Of a DNA stretch of 64,000 bases, positions 52,018-61,204 are shown one piece after another. Position 1 is the stretch's first letter. Every line of letters starts with the position of its first letter. Both the position numbers and the translations under genes were made by a program. Below the pieces are notes generated by a model. It was given only the letters and a program-made list of their open reading frames with translations. It was not told the DNA's origin and did no database searches. This DNA comes from Variovorax fucosicus (GTDB lineage: Bacteria; Pseudomonadota; Gammaproteobacteria; Burkholderiales; Burkholderiaceae_C), in assembly GCF_030316825.1 (NCBI RefSeq), contig NZ_JASZYU010000001.1, positions 1,736,001 through 1,800,000 of the forward strand, written 5' to 3'.

Positions 52018-53229
52018 ATGTTGATGTCGAGTCGATCGCCCGCAGCGCCCTACGACGGCCGCATGGTCGGCTGGCTGTCGGTCGGCCAGCTCATCACCTG
52101 GGGCAGCGTGTTCTATGCATTCGCGCTGCTGATGGCGCCGGTCGAGCAGGCGCTGGGCTTGAGCCGCGCACAGTCGTCGCTGGCATTCAGCCTCGCGCTG
52201 CTGGCCGAAGGCGTGATGGCGTGGACGGTCGGCCGCTGGATCGACCGCGGCCACGAACGCGCCGTGATGACCGGGGGCTCGCTCGTGATGGCCGCCGGCC
52301 TCTTTGCCCACAGCTTCATCCAGAACGCAGCCGGCTTCTACGCCGTGTGGATCGTGCTCGGCGCGGCACTGGCCGCCACCCTCTACAACCCGGCGTTCGC
52401 GATCGTGACGCGCCGCTTTCCAGATGACTTTCGCCGCGCCATCATCACGCTGACATTTCTGGGCGGGCTGGCCAGCACGGTGTTCATCCCGCTGGTCGCG
52501 GGGCTGGTGGGCGCGCTGGGCTGGCGGCACGCGCTGTGGGTGCTGGCAGCGATCCACCTGTTCGTCTGCGTCCCGCTGCATGCACGGGTGCTGCGCCACG
52601 CGCCGCCGGCGCGTGCCAAGACCGACGCACCGGCCGGCACTGCACCCCTGCCGGTCGCGCACTACCTGCGCAGCGCACCGTTCCTGCTGGTGGGCGTGTT
52701 CGTGGTGCTGCTGATGGCCGTGACCGTGGCCCTGCCGCCGCACATGGTGAGCCTGCTGCGCGAAAGCGGGCTGTCGGAGTCGTGGGCGATCGCGATTCCC
52801 GCCAGCATCGGCCTGGTGCAGGTGCTGGGACGCGCGCTGCTCTACTTCTTCGAACACCGCTTCGACCTGCACCTGGCGAATCGGTTGATCCCGTGCCTGA
52901 TCCCGCTCGGGCTCGTCGCCTTGCTGGCCGGCGGTGGCCATGCGGGCGCGGCGCTGCTGTTCGTGGCGCTCTACGGCATGGGTAACGGCATGCTGACGAT
53001 CGTCAAGGGCACGGCCATCGCGCAGTACGTGAACCGCGACCACGTTGCCACGCTCAATGGCGCGCTCGGCTTGCCGAGCGCCATCGCGCGTGCCGTCGCG
53101 CCGCTGATGCTGGGCCTGCTGTGGACGCCGGCGCTGGGCTACACCGCGGGCCTGTGGGTGCTGCTGGTCGTGAGCGTGGTGGCGGTGCTGGCGCTGGTGG
53201 GCGCGCAGCGGTTCAGCGCGCGGACCTGA
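52018..53229 (+). CDS. MFS transporter
   Basis: The 403-aa protein has about 12 transmembrane helices. Helix 1 starts MVGWLSVGQLITWGSVFYAF, resembling the monocarboxylate/oxalate-type MFS group; the 2-3 loop carries GRWIDRGHER, the family A-motif. ATG 52018 was chosen; a second one lies two codons later. Substrate unknown. Its 3' end overlaps the convergent zinc-ribbon gene by 17 nt. Confidence 0.88.
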   Translation: MLMSSRSPAAPYDGRMVGWLSVGQLITWGSVFYAFALLMAPVEQALGLSRAQSSLAFSLALLAEGVMAWTVGRWIDRGHERAVMTGGSLVMAAGLFAHSFIQNAAGFYAVWIVLGAALAATLYNPAFAIVTRRFPDDFRRAIITLTFLGGLASTVFIPLVAGLVGALGWRHALWVLAAIHLFVCVPLHARVLRHAPPARAKTDAPAGTAPLPVAHYLRSAPFLLVGVFVVLLMAVTVALPPHMVSLLRESGLSESWAIAIPASIGLVQVLGRALLYFFEHRFDLHLANRLIPCLIPLGLVALLAGGGHAGAALLFVALYGMGNGMLTIVKGTAIAQYVNRDHVATLNGALGLPSAIARAVAPLMLGLLWTPALGYTAGLWVLLVVSVVAVLALVGAQRFSART

Positions 53230-53467
53230 ACATCACGATCAGCATCACGATACCGGCCAGGAAGGCGAGCAGCCGCACCACCCACGGCACCACCAGCCAG
53301 GCGCCGACGACCGCTGCAATCTTGCCGAGCAGCCCGGCATTGACGAGCGGCTCGCGCCGCCCCGCGGCGGGCGCGGTGCTGCCGGGCACCGGCGCACCGC
53401 ACGAAGGACATGTGCTGGCCTGCGTCGACACCTGTTTGCCGCATTCGGGACATGCGATGAGCGCCAT
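53213..53467 (-). CDS. Zinc-ribbon membrane protein
   Basis: The 84-aa protein begins with a zinc ribbon (CPECGKQVSTQASTCPSCG: two CxxC pairs), a Pro/Ala linker and two hydrophobic helices (GKIAAVVGAWLVVPWVVRLL, FLAGIVMLIVMF). Function unknown. It follows the OmpA-type gene on the same strand after 14 bp and could be transcribed with the CsgG-like operon, but it does not share its themes. Confidence 0.8.
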   Translation of the reverse strand: MALIACPECGKQVSTQASTCPSCGAPVPGSTAPAAGRREPLVNAGLLGKIAAVVGAWLVVPWVVRLLAFLAGIVMLIVMFRSAR

Positions 53468-53481
53468 GGTCGTTCTCCTCC

Positions 53482-54189
53482 TCAGGATTTCTTGCCCGCC
53501 ACCGCGGTGGGTGGCTGGATGATGATCTCGACGCGCCGATTGCGTTGCCGGCCGTCCGGGTCGTCACTGCCATCGGGTCGGGTGTTCGATGCAAGCGGCC
53601 GCTGCTTGCCGAACCCGTGCACCGCGAACGCGCGGGCCGGCTCGCCCTGCAGCCGGGCGGCCACGGCCTGTGCGCGCCGCTTCGAGAGCACTTCGTTGTA
53701 GGCATCGGTGCCTTTGCCGTCGGAGTGTCCGTTGATGGTGACCGGCGCTTCGGGGTAGCTGCGCAAGAGCTCGGCAGCCTTCTCGAGCGAGGCGCGCGCA
53801 TCGGGCCGCAGCTCGGCCTTGTCGAAATCGAACAGCACGTCGGCGGGCAGGTCGATCACGATGGCCTGCTGCTCGGTCTGGCGCGCCTGCAGCGTGTCGA
53901 GCAGTTCGCGCGTTACGGCGACGCGGGCCGGTGGCACTTCGGCCAGGCGGAACACCGTGCTCGGCGCCGCTGCGCTGCCCAGCTGCGACGGCGTGGCGCT
54001 GCTGGCGAGCGCGCCCGCCACACCGGCCTTGCGGAACTCCGTGCGCGGCGCATCGGCCACGCGCACGAAGCTGCTCGGCACGTCCTTCAGGCTCCGGGCG
54101 ACGCGCTCGACCGTGAGGGCCGACGCAGGCGCCACCAGCCCCGTGCCGGCGCACCACAACACGGCCAGCACGTGCGCGCCTCGCGTCAT
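53482..54189 (-). CDS. OmpA-type peptidoglycan-binding protein (last gene of CsgG-like operon)
   Basis: The 235-aa protein has a signal peptide (cut near ASA) and a ~90-residue N-terminal region of unknown fold. The C-terminal OmpA-like domain is clear (LFDFDKAELRPDARASLEKA ... GHSDGKGTDAYNEVLSKRRA ... NRRVEIII). It should sit in the periplasm or outer membrane and bind peptidoglycan, perhaps to fix the CsgG-like secretion or anchor complex to the wall. Its start overlaps the preceding gene by 4 nt. Confidence 0.85.
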   Translation of the reverse strand: MTRGAHVLAVLWCAGTGLVAPASALTVERVARSLKDVPSSFVRVADAPRTEFRKAGVAGALASSATPSQLGSAAAPSTVFRLAEVPPARVAVTRELLDTLQARQTEQQAIVIDLPADVLFDFDKAELRPDARASLEKAAELLRSYPEAPVTINGHSDGKGTDAYNEVLSKRRAQAVAARLQGEPARAFAVHGFGKQRPLASNTRPDGSDDPDGRQRNRRVEIIIQPPTAVAGKKS

Positions 54190-54776
54190 GTACCGCCTTG
54201 CTGCAACGGCAGCGTGATCGAGAGGCCGGGGCCCGCGGTGTTGTCGGGCGTGTTGCCCTCGTTGAATACCAGCCGCAACTGCGGTGTGCCGGGCGGCACG
54301 GCGCCAAGGAACACCAGCTTGCCTTCCATCGTGTCGCCCGACACGATGCGCAGATAGCGGTTGTCCTCAGGCGGCCGCAGCATCAGGCGGTTGCCCGCGG
54401 GGTCGGCCAGGTAGGTGACGGTCTCCGCAAGGTTGGTGAAGTTGGTCTCGCGGCTGCCGAAGGACGCGCTCACGGTGAGCACGGTCGCGTCCTCGCCCAG
54501 CTCGATGTTCTTCACGCGCACCGTCAGGCCCGCGCTCGCGACGCCCTGCACGCTCAGCGCGACCTGCTTGGGCGCTGCCGCGGCTGCGGGTGCCGGCATC
54601 GCAGCGGTCGGTGGCGGCGCGGCGAGTGCAGGCGTGGGTTGTGCTGCAGGTGCGATTGGGGCGGGTGAAACTGCGGCGGGCGCAGTCGACGCTGGCGGTG
54701 CACTCTTGTCGCCGCACCCGGCGAGCGCCAAGGCGAACACGATGGCCAGCAACGTGATGGAGGATTCGGGTTTCAT
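54186..54776 (-). CDS. Lipoprotein of the CsgG-like operon
   Basis: The 196-aa lipoprotein has lipobox LAGC (Cys21), then a ~50-residue Ala/Pro linker and a beta-rich domain (VALSVQGVASAGLTVRVKNI ... LTVSASFGSRETNFTNLAET ... GPGLSITLPLQ). I do not recognise the domain. Four-nt overlaps with both neighbours show tight translational coupling. An outer-membrane-tethered chaperone or guide for the fibre proteins is a possible role, by analogy of position with csgE/csgF genes only. Confidence 0.75.
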   Translation of the reverse strand: MKPESSITLLAIVFALALAGCGDKSAPPASTAPAAVSPAPIAPAAQPTPALAAPPPTAAMPAPAAAAAPKQVALSVQGVASAGLTVRVKNIELGEDATVLTVSASFGSRETNFTNLAETVTYLADPAGNRLMLRPPEDNRYLRIVSGDTMEGKLVFLGAVPPGTPQLRLVFNEGNTPDNTAGPGLSITLPLQQGGT

Positions 54777-55120
54777 CGGATGTTGACGCTGTTGACGTTG
54801 GCGTTCGGCACCGTGCCGCCCTTGCAATCGGCGTCGGCGCGCACGTCGCGGCTGTTGCGCCCGGTGACGATCACCGTCTTGCCCTGCAGCGCGCGGCCGT
54901 CGATGTTGACGCTGTTGACGTTGCCGGCTGCCGCCGTGTTCTTCGTATTGCCGTCGGCGCATTGCACCTGTACGTTCTGCGCCTTGTTGCCGCTGACCTC
55001 TATGCGGTTGGTGCCGCTGCCCGGGTTCTCGATGACGGTGGTGCCAGCCGCGGCAGCGGGCGCCGCCGCCACGATGCCGAGAGAACAGAAGATGTGAAGT
55101 AAATGGCTGCGGTGATGCAT
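54773..55120 (-). CDS. Exported NSV-repeat protein (115 aa), candidate fibre subunit
   Basis: After a signal peptide (cut near AAAAG) the mature ~90 residues hold two copies of the repeat shared in this operon: RIEVSGNKAQNVQVQC ... AAAGNVNSVNIDG and KTVIVTGRNSRDVRADADC ... NANVNSVNIR. The pattern I.V.GN.A..V..(G)..NSV.I recurs in the 119- and 1166-aa proteins. This copy has Cys residues in place of the glycines of the loop, so a disulfide is possible. ATG 55120 was chosen as the start of the signal peptide. Such short repeat proteins beside a CsgG-like pore recall curli subunits. Confidence 0.8.
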   Translation of the reverse strand: MHHRSHLLHIFCSLGIVAAAPAAAAGTTVIENPGSGTNRIEVSGNKAQNVQVQCADGNTKNTAAAGNVNSVNIDGRALQGKTVIVTGRNSRDVRADADCKGGTVPNANVNSVNIR

Positions 55121-55131
55121 GCAGAAGCTCC

Positions 55132-55983
55132 TCAAGGTTGGCGCGTCAGGCTGTCGCGCCCGGGCAGGCTGCCGGGCGGCGCCGAAGGTTGCGCGGCCAC
55201 GCCTTCGGGCTGAACGGCGCCCATGCCCGGCAGGCGGGCCAGCGAACTCGCTGTCTTGGCGACGGGTGGTGCAGTCTGCGCGCCCGCGGCTGCCGACGCT
55301 GCCTCGGGCGACAAACCGCCCTGCCGGCGGATGGTGTTTTCCAGGTCGCTCGCAAAGCGCTCGGCCAGGGCCATTTCTTCCGTCGCCATTTCGCCGCCCA
55401 GCGAGGTGATGGCCTCGGTCGCCTGCCGGGCGCTGGTGCTGCCGGGCGGTGCGAGCCGCTGGGTCAGGCGCGCATAGCCGAGCGCCTTGATGTTGTCCTG
55501 CGGCGCGCCGCGCCCGTTCTTGTAGAGCTCGCTCAGCCGCTGCATCGCACGCGGGTCGCCACGCACCGCGCCGAGCAGGTACCAGCGGTAGGCCTGGCCG
55601 ATGTCGGACACGCCGCTGCGGTTGCTTTGATAGGCGTCGCCCAACAGCGTCAGCAGGTTCGGGTTGTTGGTGCGCAGCGCGTCTTCTTTCAGCCGCGCGA
55701 TCTCGCTCTGGTACAGCGGCCCCTGGCAACCCGGGTTGACCACGCCGCGCTCGAGCGCCTGCTGGCACGACTCGACGTAGCGCGCCCCGGTGCCGGCCAC
55801 CGGAGCGCCGATGGTGCCGGACGAGGTCGCAGGCGCGGGGGTGCCGCCGGTACCGGCCGCCACCGACGCGCGCGCCGCGCCGCTTTGCGTCACGGCGCCC
55901 GTGCTCGCGGCCGCCTGTGCCCACGCCAGCCCGCCATGCAGCAACGCGAGCATGGCCAGCACCGGCAAGGCGAACTGGCGCAT
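55132..55983 (-). CDS. Exported Sel1-like repeat protein
   Basis: The 283-aa protein has a signal peptide (cut near AWAQA), a Ser/Thr/Ala-rich linker, and Sel1-type helical repeats around residues 100-175 (LTLLGDAYQSNRSGVSDIGQ, AYRWYLLGAVRGDPRAMQRL, SELYKNGRGAPQDNIKALGY). The C-terminal third is low-complexity Ala/Pro. Sel1 repeats mediate protein contacts; a periplasmic adaptor role is inferred. The start overlaps the CsgG-like gene's stop by 1 nt (TGATG). Confidence 0.8.
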   Translation of the reverse strand: MRQFALPVLAMLALLHGGLAWAQAAASTGAVTQSGAARASVAAGTGGTPAPATSSGTIGAPVAGTGARYVESCQQALERGVVNPGCQGPLYQSEIARLKEDALRTNNPNLLTLLGDAYQSNRSGVSDIGQAYRWYLLGAVRGDPRAMQRLSELYKNGRGAPQDNIKALGYARLTQRLAPPGSTSARQATEAITSLGGEMATEEMALAERFASDLENTIRRQGGLSPEAASAAAGAQTAPPVAKTASSLARLPGMGAVQPEGVAAQPSAPPGSLPGRDSLTRQP

Positions 55984-57140
55984 CAGGTGCCCGCCTTCGC
56001 CGGTGGCGCGCCGGCCTGAGTGACCAGCGGCGGATCCCAGGGCATCGGCACGCCGAAGAACAGCGGCTCGAAGCCCTGCCAGGTCAGCACGTCGACGCTG
56101 TCGCCGACCTGCGGGTAGCGTGTCGAGTACACGTTGCGCAGCGCCTCGCGCGTGGGCTCGTCGAGCTTCTGGTTGACGGTCACGTTCTGGCCGTACTTGC
56201 GCAGCATCACCTGGACCAGTCCGATCTTCAGCTGGGGCGTGAGGCCTTCAAACGAGGCGCGCATGTTGTCGACCACCACCGGATCCGGCACGCCGTTCGG
56301 AATGCAGCGCCAGTAAGGCGTGTTGGTGGCCTTGCCCATGAGCTCGAGCACGCTCAGGTCGACCAGCGTGCGGATGGCCGAGTGCCGGCCCTGCAGGTAG
56401 CGGCCTTCGAGCTTGAAGCCGAACGAGTCGCCGTAGAAGCCCAGGCTCGCGTTGTCTTCTGCCGTGAAGTTCAGCACCTTGATGACGTTCGAGGCCTGGA
56501 TGCGCGGCACCATCTGCTGAGTGCTGAAGCTCACCAGGTTGAGGTCGAGCGCGAGCGCCGACAGGATGGCGGTGCGCTTCACGTCGGCGCCCAGCGCGGT
56601 CTCGCCCTTGCCCTTGCCGAACTCGACGCTGGCCGAGTTCGAGCGGCCGGCGCCCGACAGCGCGCGGTCGAACTCGGTAAGCGCGCCGGTGATGAGGAAG
56701 TCGGGCATCGTCACACCGAACTTCGCGCCGAGCTGCGCCTGCGAGATCAGGTAGTCGGGGTGGTACGGCACGTACACGATGCGCGCGCCGATGCGGTTGA
56801 CCGCGGTGCGAACCATCTCTGTGATGTCGCCCGGGATCTCGGAGCCCACCAGCGGGTTCGACAGGTTGGTCGCATCGAGGATGTTGCGGGTCTGCATGTA
56901 GACCACCGGATCGCCGTCCTTGTAGATGTCGAGCATGCGGCCGAAGCGCCCGAGCGAGGTGGCGTAGTTGCTGAGATTGGCCGAGGGAAGTTGCTTGGCG
57001 GCCTCCCTGGCGGCCAGCAGCTTGTCGGCGTCGCCGAGTGCGTTTTCAGTGGTGGCACAGCCGGCCAGCAACGTGGTGGCGGCCAGGGCGAGGATCCCGC
57101 GCCGGAAGCGCGAAGTGGTTTGCGAGGTCATGCGTTTCAC
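55983..57140 (-). CDS. CsgG/HfaB-like outer-membrane secretion lipoprotein
   Basis: The 385-aa lipoprotein has lipobox LAGC (Cys28 from the GTG start; an ATG three codons later is equally possible). The core matches the CsgG family: PDFLITGALTEFDRAL, a strand pair around LALDLNLVSFSTQQMVPRIQ, and SFGFKLEGRYLQGRHSAIRT followed by LVDLSVLELMG and PYW, parallel to the CsgG C-terminal helix region. A C-terminal extension (~300-370; LKIGLVQVMLRKYGQNVTVN) resembles a peptidoglycan-binding-like helical domain absent from E. coli CsgG. CsgG forms a nonameric pore exporting amyloid subunits; HfaB is the holdfast-anchor homologue. It is the hallmark gene of this operon. Confidence 0.82.
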   Translation of the reverse strand: MKRMTSQTTSRFRRGILALAATTLLAGCATTENALGDADKLLAAREAAKQLPSANLSNYATSLGRFGRMLDIYKDGDPVVYMQTRNILDATNLSNPLVGSEIPGDITEMVRTAVNRIGARIVYVPYHPDYLISQAQLGAKFGVTMPDFLITGALTEFDRALSGAGRSNSASVEFGKGKGETALGADVKRTAILSALALDLNLVSFSTQQMVPRIQASNVIKVLNFTAEDNASLGFYGDSFGFKLEGRYLQGRHSAIRTLVDLSVLELMGKATNTPYWRCIPNGVPDPVVVDNMRASFEGLTPQLKIGLVQVMLRKYGQNVTVNQKLDEPTREALRNVYSTRYPQVGDSVDVLTWQGFEPLFFGVPMPWDPPLVTQAGAPPAKAGT

Positions 57141-57195
57141 GGGAAAAGTTGTTCTTGTTCATGCTCGTTCGCCGGACGCTGTTGCGCAGCGCAGC

Positions 57196-57627
57196 TCATC
57201 GGCCGTTGTTCAGGACCGTGATGTTCTCCACCCCCTTGCCATCGACGAACAGCGTCACGTTGCCGCTCACGTTGCCCTGAATGGTCGGGCTCGCGATGCG
57301 CAGCTGGCCATCGGCGCCCTGCTGCACGTTGTTGTAGTTGGTGCGGATCACCAGGTTGGTCTGGTTCGGCGGCAGCTTCAGCGTGCCGTCGGGCTGCACC
57401 AGCGCCTGCTGCTCCACCACCTTGTTCTGTTCGAGCGCCCGCGCGACGCGTGCCTTGGCCGTGACGCCTGGCGTCACGCCGTCGACCAGCTTGACGCCGG
57501 CTTCCTTCGAATCCTTGTAGGCGCCCATCGCTTCGCCGTAGTTGACGAGCTGTGCCGAGGCGTGGCCGCCCAGCGCGAGCAGTGCGGCGCCCAGCGCGGC
57601 GGTGGTGGTGATGCGGACGAAGTTCAT
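57196..57627 (-). CDS. Exported 143-aa protein of the CsgG-like operon
   Basis: The product has a signal peptide (MNFVRITTTAALGAALLALG, cut near ASAQ), a helical middle (KARVARALEQNKVVEQQALV) and a beta-like C-terminus with NNVQQGADGQLRIAS, then IQGNVSGNVTLFVDGKGVEN. The end echoes the GN/V.. style of the operon repeats without the NSV core. AAGGAG precedes the ATG. A minor subunit, nucleator or export guide is possible; the layout resembles small genes next to hfaB. No family recognised. Confidence 0.72.
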   Translation of the reverse strand: MNFVRITTTAALGAALLALGGHASAQLVNYGEAMGAYKDSKEAGVKLVDGVTPGVTAKARVARALEQNKVVEQQALVQPDGTLKLPPNQTNLVIRTNYNNVQQGADGQLRIASPTIQGNVSGNVTLFVDGKGVENITVLNNGR

Positions 57628-57647
57628 GGTGACTCTCCTTGCATGCG

Positions 57648-60600
57648 TTACATGCTGAGCACGGTGACGGCCGGGCCCACGGTGACGCTGTGGTTGACCA
57701 CGCCGCTCGACGGCTTGGTCACCGTGTAGCCGACGTTCGCAGCCCACGGCGTGTTGCCGGCAACGCCGGCCGAACCGGCCAGCACGCCGGCCGTGGTGCG
57801 CACGCTGCCCGTGGTGATGCCGACGCCGGCCATCGACTGGTTGCCGACGATCGCGACGCTGCCCGTGATCACGCCGCGGTTGATGACCGAGTTCGACGTG
57901 CCGCCCGCCATGGCCGTGCCGCGGTTGCCGGCGATGACCACGTTGCCGGCCAGCACGCCGCGGTTCACCACCGAGTTGACCGTGCCGCCGCCCTGCGCGC
58001 TGCCCTGGTTGCCGAGGATGGCAATACGGCCGGTCAGGAGCCCCTGGTTGTCGACGCTGTTCACCATGCCGCCGCCGTTGGCGCTGCCGCGGTTGCCGAT
58101 GATGGCGATGTTGCTGCTGATCAGGTTGCCGTTGCCGCGGTTGTGCACGCTGTTGACCGTGCCGCTGCCTTGCGCCGAGCCCGTGTTGCCGGCGATGACG
58201 ATGTTGCTGGCGCCGATGCGGCCCTGGTTGATCACCGAGTTGACCGTGCCGCCACCCTGCGTGCTGCCCTGGTTGCCCAGGATGTGGATCTGGCTGCCGG
58301 CGATGTTGCCGTTGTTGATCACGCTGTTGGCAATACCGCCGCCCTCGACCGAGCCGCGGTTGCCGATGATCGTGATGTTGCTGCCGCCCAGCGTGCCCTG
58401 GTTGTCGACGCTGTTGATGCTGCCCTTTTGCGCGACCCGGCCCTGGTTGCCGGAGATCGTGACGTTGGTGCCCGCCATGCGCGCGCCTTCGCGGTTGCGC
58501 ACGCTGTTGGCGCTGACGTCTTCGGAGCCGACCTGCGCGCTGCCTCGGTTGGCTGCGATGGTGAGCGAGGAGCCGGTCAGCTGGCCTTCGTTGTAGACGC
58601 TGTTGGCGACCGCCGTCTTGCCGTCGCGCGTGCTCACGCCTTCGGCGTTGTTGGCCGTGATGGTGGTCTGCGTCGCATCGGTTGCGCCCGACTTGTCGAC
58701 CACCGCGCTGTTGGCCAGCGCCACGCCCTTGTCGGCCGAGACGTCGGTCGCGGTGTTGCCGAGCAACTGCATGCTGCTGGCACGCAGCGCGCCCATCACC
58801 TGCACCGCATTGGCGCTGGCGTAGCCTACGCCGCGGTCCATCACCGCATAGCCCGCGACAGTGCCTTCGTCGCCATGACTGCGCACGTTCTCGGCGCGGT
58901 TGTTCGACAGCGTGATGGCGCTGCCCTGCATGTCGCCGCTGCCGTTGAGCGCCAGCGCATTGGCATTGACACGTCCGCCGTCCGCATTGAGCGCCTTCGC
59001 CACGTTGCCCTGGATGCTCACCGGCGAACCGTTGAGGCGCACGCCGCCCTCGCCTTCGAGGTAGATGCCGTTGGCCACGAGGATGCCGTTCTTCGCGCTG
59101 CCGATACCGGCGGCCTGGTTGTAGCCGCCGCCGGTGCGCACGTCGTCGGCCGTATTGTTCGCGATGGTGATCGGGCTGCCCGTCACGCTCGCATCGCGGT
59201 AGCCCGCCAGGGCGTTCACCAGCGCCGTGCCGCCGATGGCGCCGACGTTGTTGGCGCGGTTGCCGGCCACCGAGATCGGCGAGGCGGCGTCGACGCGCAC
59301 GTTCTGGTAGAGCACCACTGCGTTGGTGGCCGCGCGGGCCACGCTCTTCTCGCTGAACACGTTGCCGGGGCCGGCCATCGAGCTGGCGCCGGTCGACACC
59401 TGCGACGCGGTGTTGCCGCTGACGCTGGTGGCTGCCGACAGGCGCGAGCCGCCGCCCTCGCCCTTTTCCACGCTCACGCTGTTGGCCACCAGCTTGCCGC
59501 CCTGCGCCGACAGGTCGCGCGCGGTGTTGCCCGAGAGCGCGACCGAGCCCGCATCCACCGTGGAGCCGAACACCCCCAGGCTGTTGGCGAGTGCCATCGC
59601 GTTCTGCTTGCTCGAGAACAGCAGGCCGCCGCCGGCGCTGCCCTCGAAGCCGCTGGCGCGTACGTTCTCGGCGGTGTTGCCTGCGATGTTGAGCGTGCCG
59701 TTCTGCACGCGGGCATCGCTCAGCAGCGCGCTGTTGGCGGCGGCGAGCCCGCCCGAACCCTGCACGCCGCGCGCGGTATTGCCGCTGATCGTGATCGGCG
59801 TGTTCTGCAAGGTGGCATTGCTGTCGAGCGCCAGGCTGTTGGCCAGCGCACGGCCGTTGCGTTCGAACGAGCCCACCACGCCGCCACCGATGCTCGCGCC
59901 GCCGCCGGCGGTGTTGATGTCGCTCGCGGTGTTGCCGCTCAGCGTGACGTTGCTGCGCTGCGTGGTCGACTGCTGCAGCCAGATGCTGTTGGCCGCGGCC
60001 GCACCGCCGACGGCCTGCACCTTGTCGGCCGTATTGCCGGTGAGCGTGTGCTGCGTGGCACCCTGCACGTCGCCCTTCTGGATCGACACGCTGTTGGCGA
60101 GCGCCGATGCCGACATGGTCACGTCGGCCAGGGCGCCCATCAGCAGCGAGCCGCTGCCGCCGCTGGCTTCTACCTTGCTCGCGCGGTTGCCCGACTGCAA
60201 GGCCTGGTAGTTGCGCAGATCGCTGCCCGTGTAGTCGGCCAGGTTCACGCTGTTGGCCAGGGCGCTGCCGCCGAGTGCCCACATGCCGTTGGTGTCGTTG
60301 CCCTGCTGCGTGATGCGCGCGCCCTTGACCTGGCTGCCGGCCGCCGCAAAGGAGTTGGCGGCCGCCACGCCGCTCAGATCCGCCGAGGCGACCATGCCGC
60401 CACCGACGCTGCCCGAACCACCGCCCGCGCGCACGTCGCGCGCCGTGTTGCCACCCTGGGTGACGGTCAGGTCTTCGGCCGTGCTGCGCGCCAGCGTGGT
60501 GGCGTTGGCGAGTGCCGCCCCGCCGACCGATTGCACGCCGTCGGCCTTGTTGCCGGTGACCGACAGCTGCATGCGGCGCATTTCGGATTCGTCGGCCAGC

Positions 60601-61148
60601 ACGCCGTTGGCCGTGGCGCGGCCCGGCAGCTGGAGCGAGCCGATCGCGCCGAGGGCAATCGCGCCCTTGGCACCGATCGCCTCGATGTTGTTTGCCTGGT
60701 TGCCGCTCACCAGCACGCGGCTGTCGGCCAGCGGCCGGCGGCCGGTGCCGCCCGAGAGCAGCACCGTGTTGGCCGTGGCCGCACCGCCCACCGCGGAGAC
60801 GAAGCCCTGCACCTGGTTTTGCAGCACGCTGACCTGCGAGTTGCCGACCTGCAGCGCCGACAGGCCGATGGTGTTGGCCTGCGCGGTGGAAACGAGTTCG
60901 GCCGAGGCCGCGAGCCCGAGGCCGGCGCCGGCCTTGCCGCCGCTCGCACTGACCTGCGCCGGGGCCCGGTTGCCGGTGGCGATGGCGCTGGAGCGCCCGT
61001 CCACCTCGCTGCCGGGCCGGGCCGTGAGCCAGCCCAGGCCATGGAGCACGCCCTCCTGCGCCTGCGCCGCCAGCGGCAGCGCGAAGCCGGCGCCAAGCAG
61101 CGCCATGGCGATCAGGGTCTTGCGGTGTTGCACGAGGGCGAAGGGCAC
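57648..61148 (-). CDS. Large exported NSV-repeat surface protein (1166 aa)
   Basis: A GTG start at 61148 with GGAG 6 nt upstream gives a signal peptide (LIAMALLGAGFALPLAAQAQ). The whole mature protein is made of repeats pairing a strand ending GN.A..V or GN.GS with a later ANSV or VNSV. In the N-terminal two thirds the repeats are irregular (30-60 residues); near the C-terminus they become a regular ladder of ~29 residues. This predicts an extended beta-solenoid or amyloid-like fibre. No YadA anchor, LPXTG or autotransporter barrel is present, so export must depend on another pore, most simply the CsgG-like protein two genes downstream. Confidence 0.82.
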   Translation of the reverse strand: MPFALVQHRKTLIAMALLGAGFALPLAAQAQEGVLHGLGWLTARPGSEVDGRSSAIATGNRAPAQVSASGGKAGAGLGLAASAELVSTAQANTIGLSALQVGNSQVSVLQNQVQGFVSAVGGAATANTVLLSGGTGRRPLADSRVLVSGNQANNIEAIGAKGAIALGAIGSLQLPGRATANGVLADESEMRRMQLSVTGNKADGVQSVGGAALANATTLARSTAEDLTVTQGGNTARDVRAGGGSGSVGGGMVASADLSGVAAANSFAAAGSQVKGARITQQGNDTNGMWALGGSALANSVNLADYTGSDLRNYQALQSGNRASKVEASGGSGSLLMGALADVTMSASALANSVSIQKGDVQGATQHTLTGNTADKVQAVGGAAAANSIWLQQSTTQRSNVTLSGNTASDINTAGGGASIGGGVVGSFERNGRALANSLALDSNATLQNTPITISGNTARGVQGSGGLAAANSALLSDARVQNGTLNIAGNTAENVRASGFEGSAGGGLLFSSKQNAMALANSLGVFGSTVDAGSVALSGNTARDLSAQGGKLVANSVSVEKGEGGGSRLSAATSVSGNTASQVSTGASSMAGPGNVFSEKSVARAATNAVVLYQNVRVDAASPISVAGNRANNVGAIGGTALVNALAGYRDASVTGSPITIANNTADDVRTGGGYNQAAGIGSAKNGILVANGIYLEGEGGVRLNGSPVSIQGNVAKALNADGGRVNANALALNGSGDMQGSAITLSNNRAENVRSHGDEGTVAGYAVMDRGVGYASANAVQVMGALRASSMQLLGNTATDVSADKGVALANSAVVDKSGATDATQTTITANNAEGVSTRDGKTAVANSVYNEGQLTGSSLTIAANRGSAQVGSEDVSANSVRNREGARMAGTNVTISGNQGRVAQKGSINSVDNQGTLGGSNITIIGNRGSVEGGGIANSVINNGNIAGSQIHILGNQGSTQGGGTVNSVINQGRIGASNIVIAGNTGSAQGSGTVNSVHNRGNGNLISSNIAIIGNRGSANGGGMVNSVDNQGLLTGRIAILGNQGSAQGGGTVNSVVNRGVLAGNVVIAGNRGTAMAGGTSNSVINRGVITGSVAIVGNQSMAGVGITTGSVRTTAGVLAGSAGVAGNTPWAANVGYTVTKPSSGVVNHSVTVGPAVTVLSM
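57830..58490 (-). repeat. Regular ~29-residue repeat ladder in the 1166-aa protein
   Basis: About eight tandem units of 26-31 residues follow the consensus GN.GS..GGG..NSV.N.G preceded by a short strand (I.I.). Six are close to identical in the core. This is a coding beta-solenoid-type repeat, not a CRISPR or DNA-level satellite, because spacing and variation follow the reading frame. Confidence 0.85.
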
Positions 61149-61204
61149 AGGCGTCTCCAGAACAGGTCGTCGGGCCGTGGATCGGCCCGCGGGACGGGTC
61201 GAAC

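Noticed and set aside
57830-58490. Regular spaced repeats that could suggest a CRISPR array
   Set aside because: Repeats follow the reading frame with synonymous variation and lie inside a continuous coding sequence. There are no cas genes.
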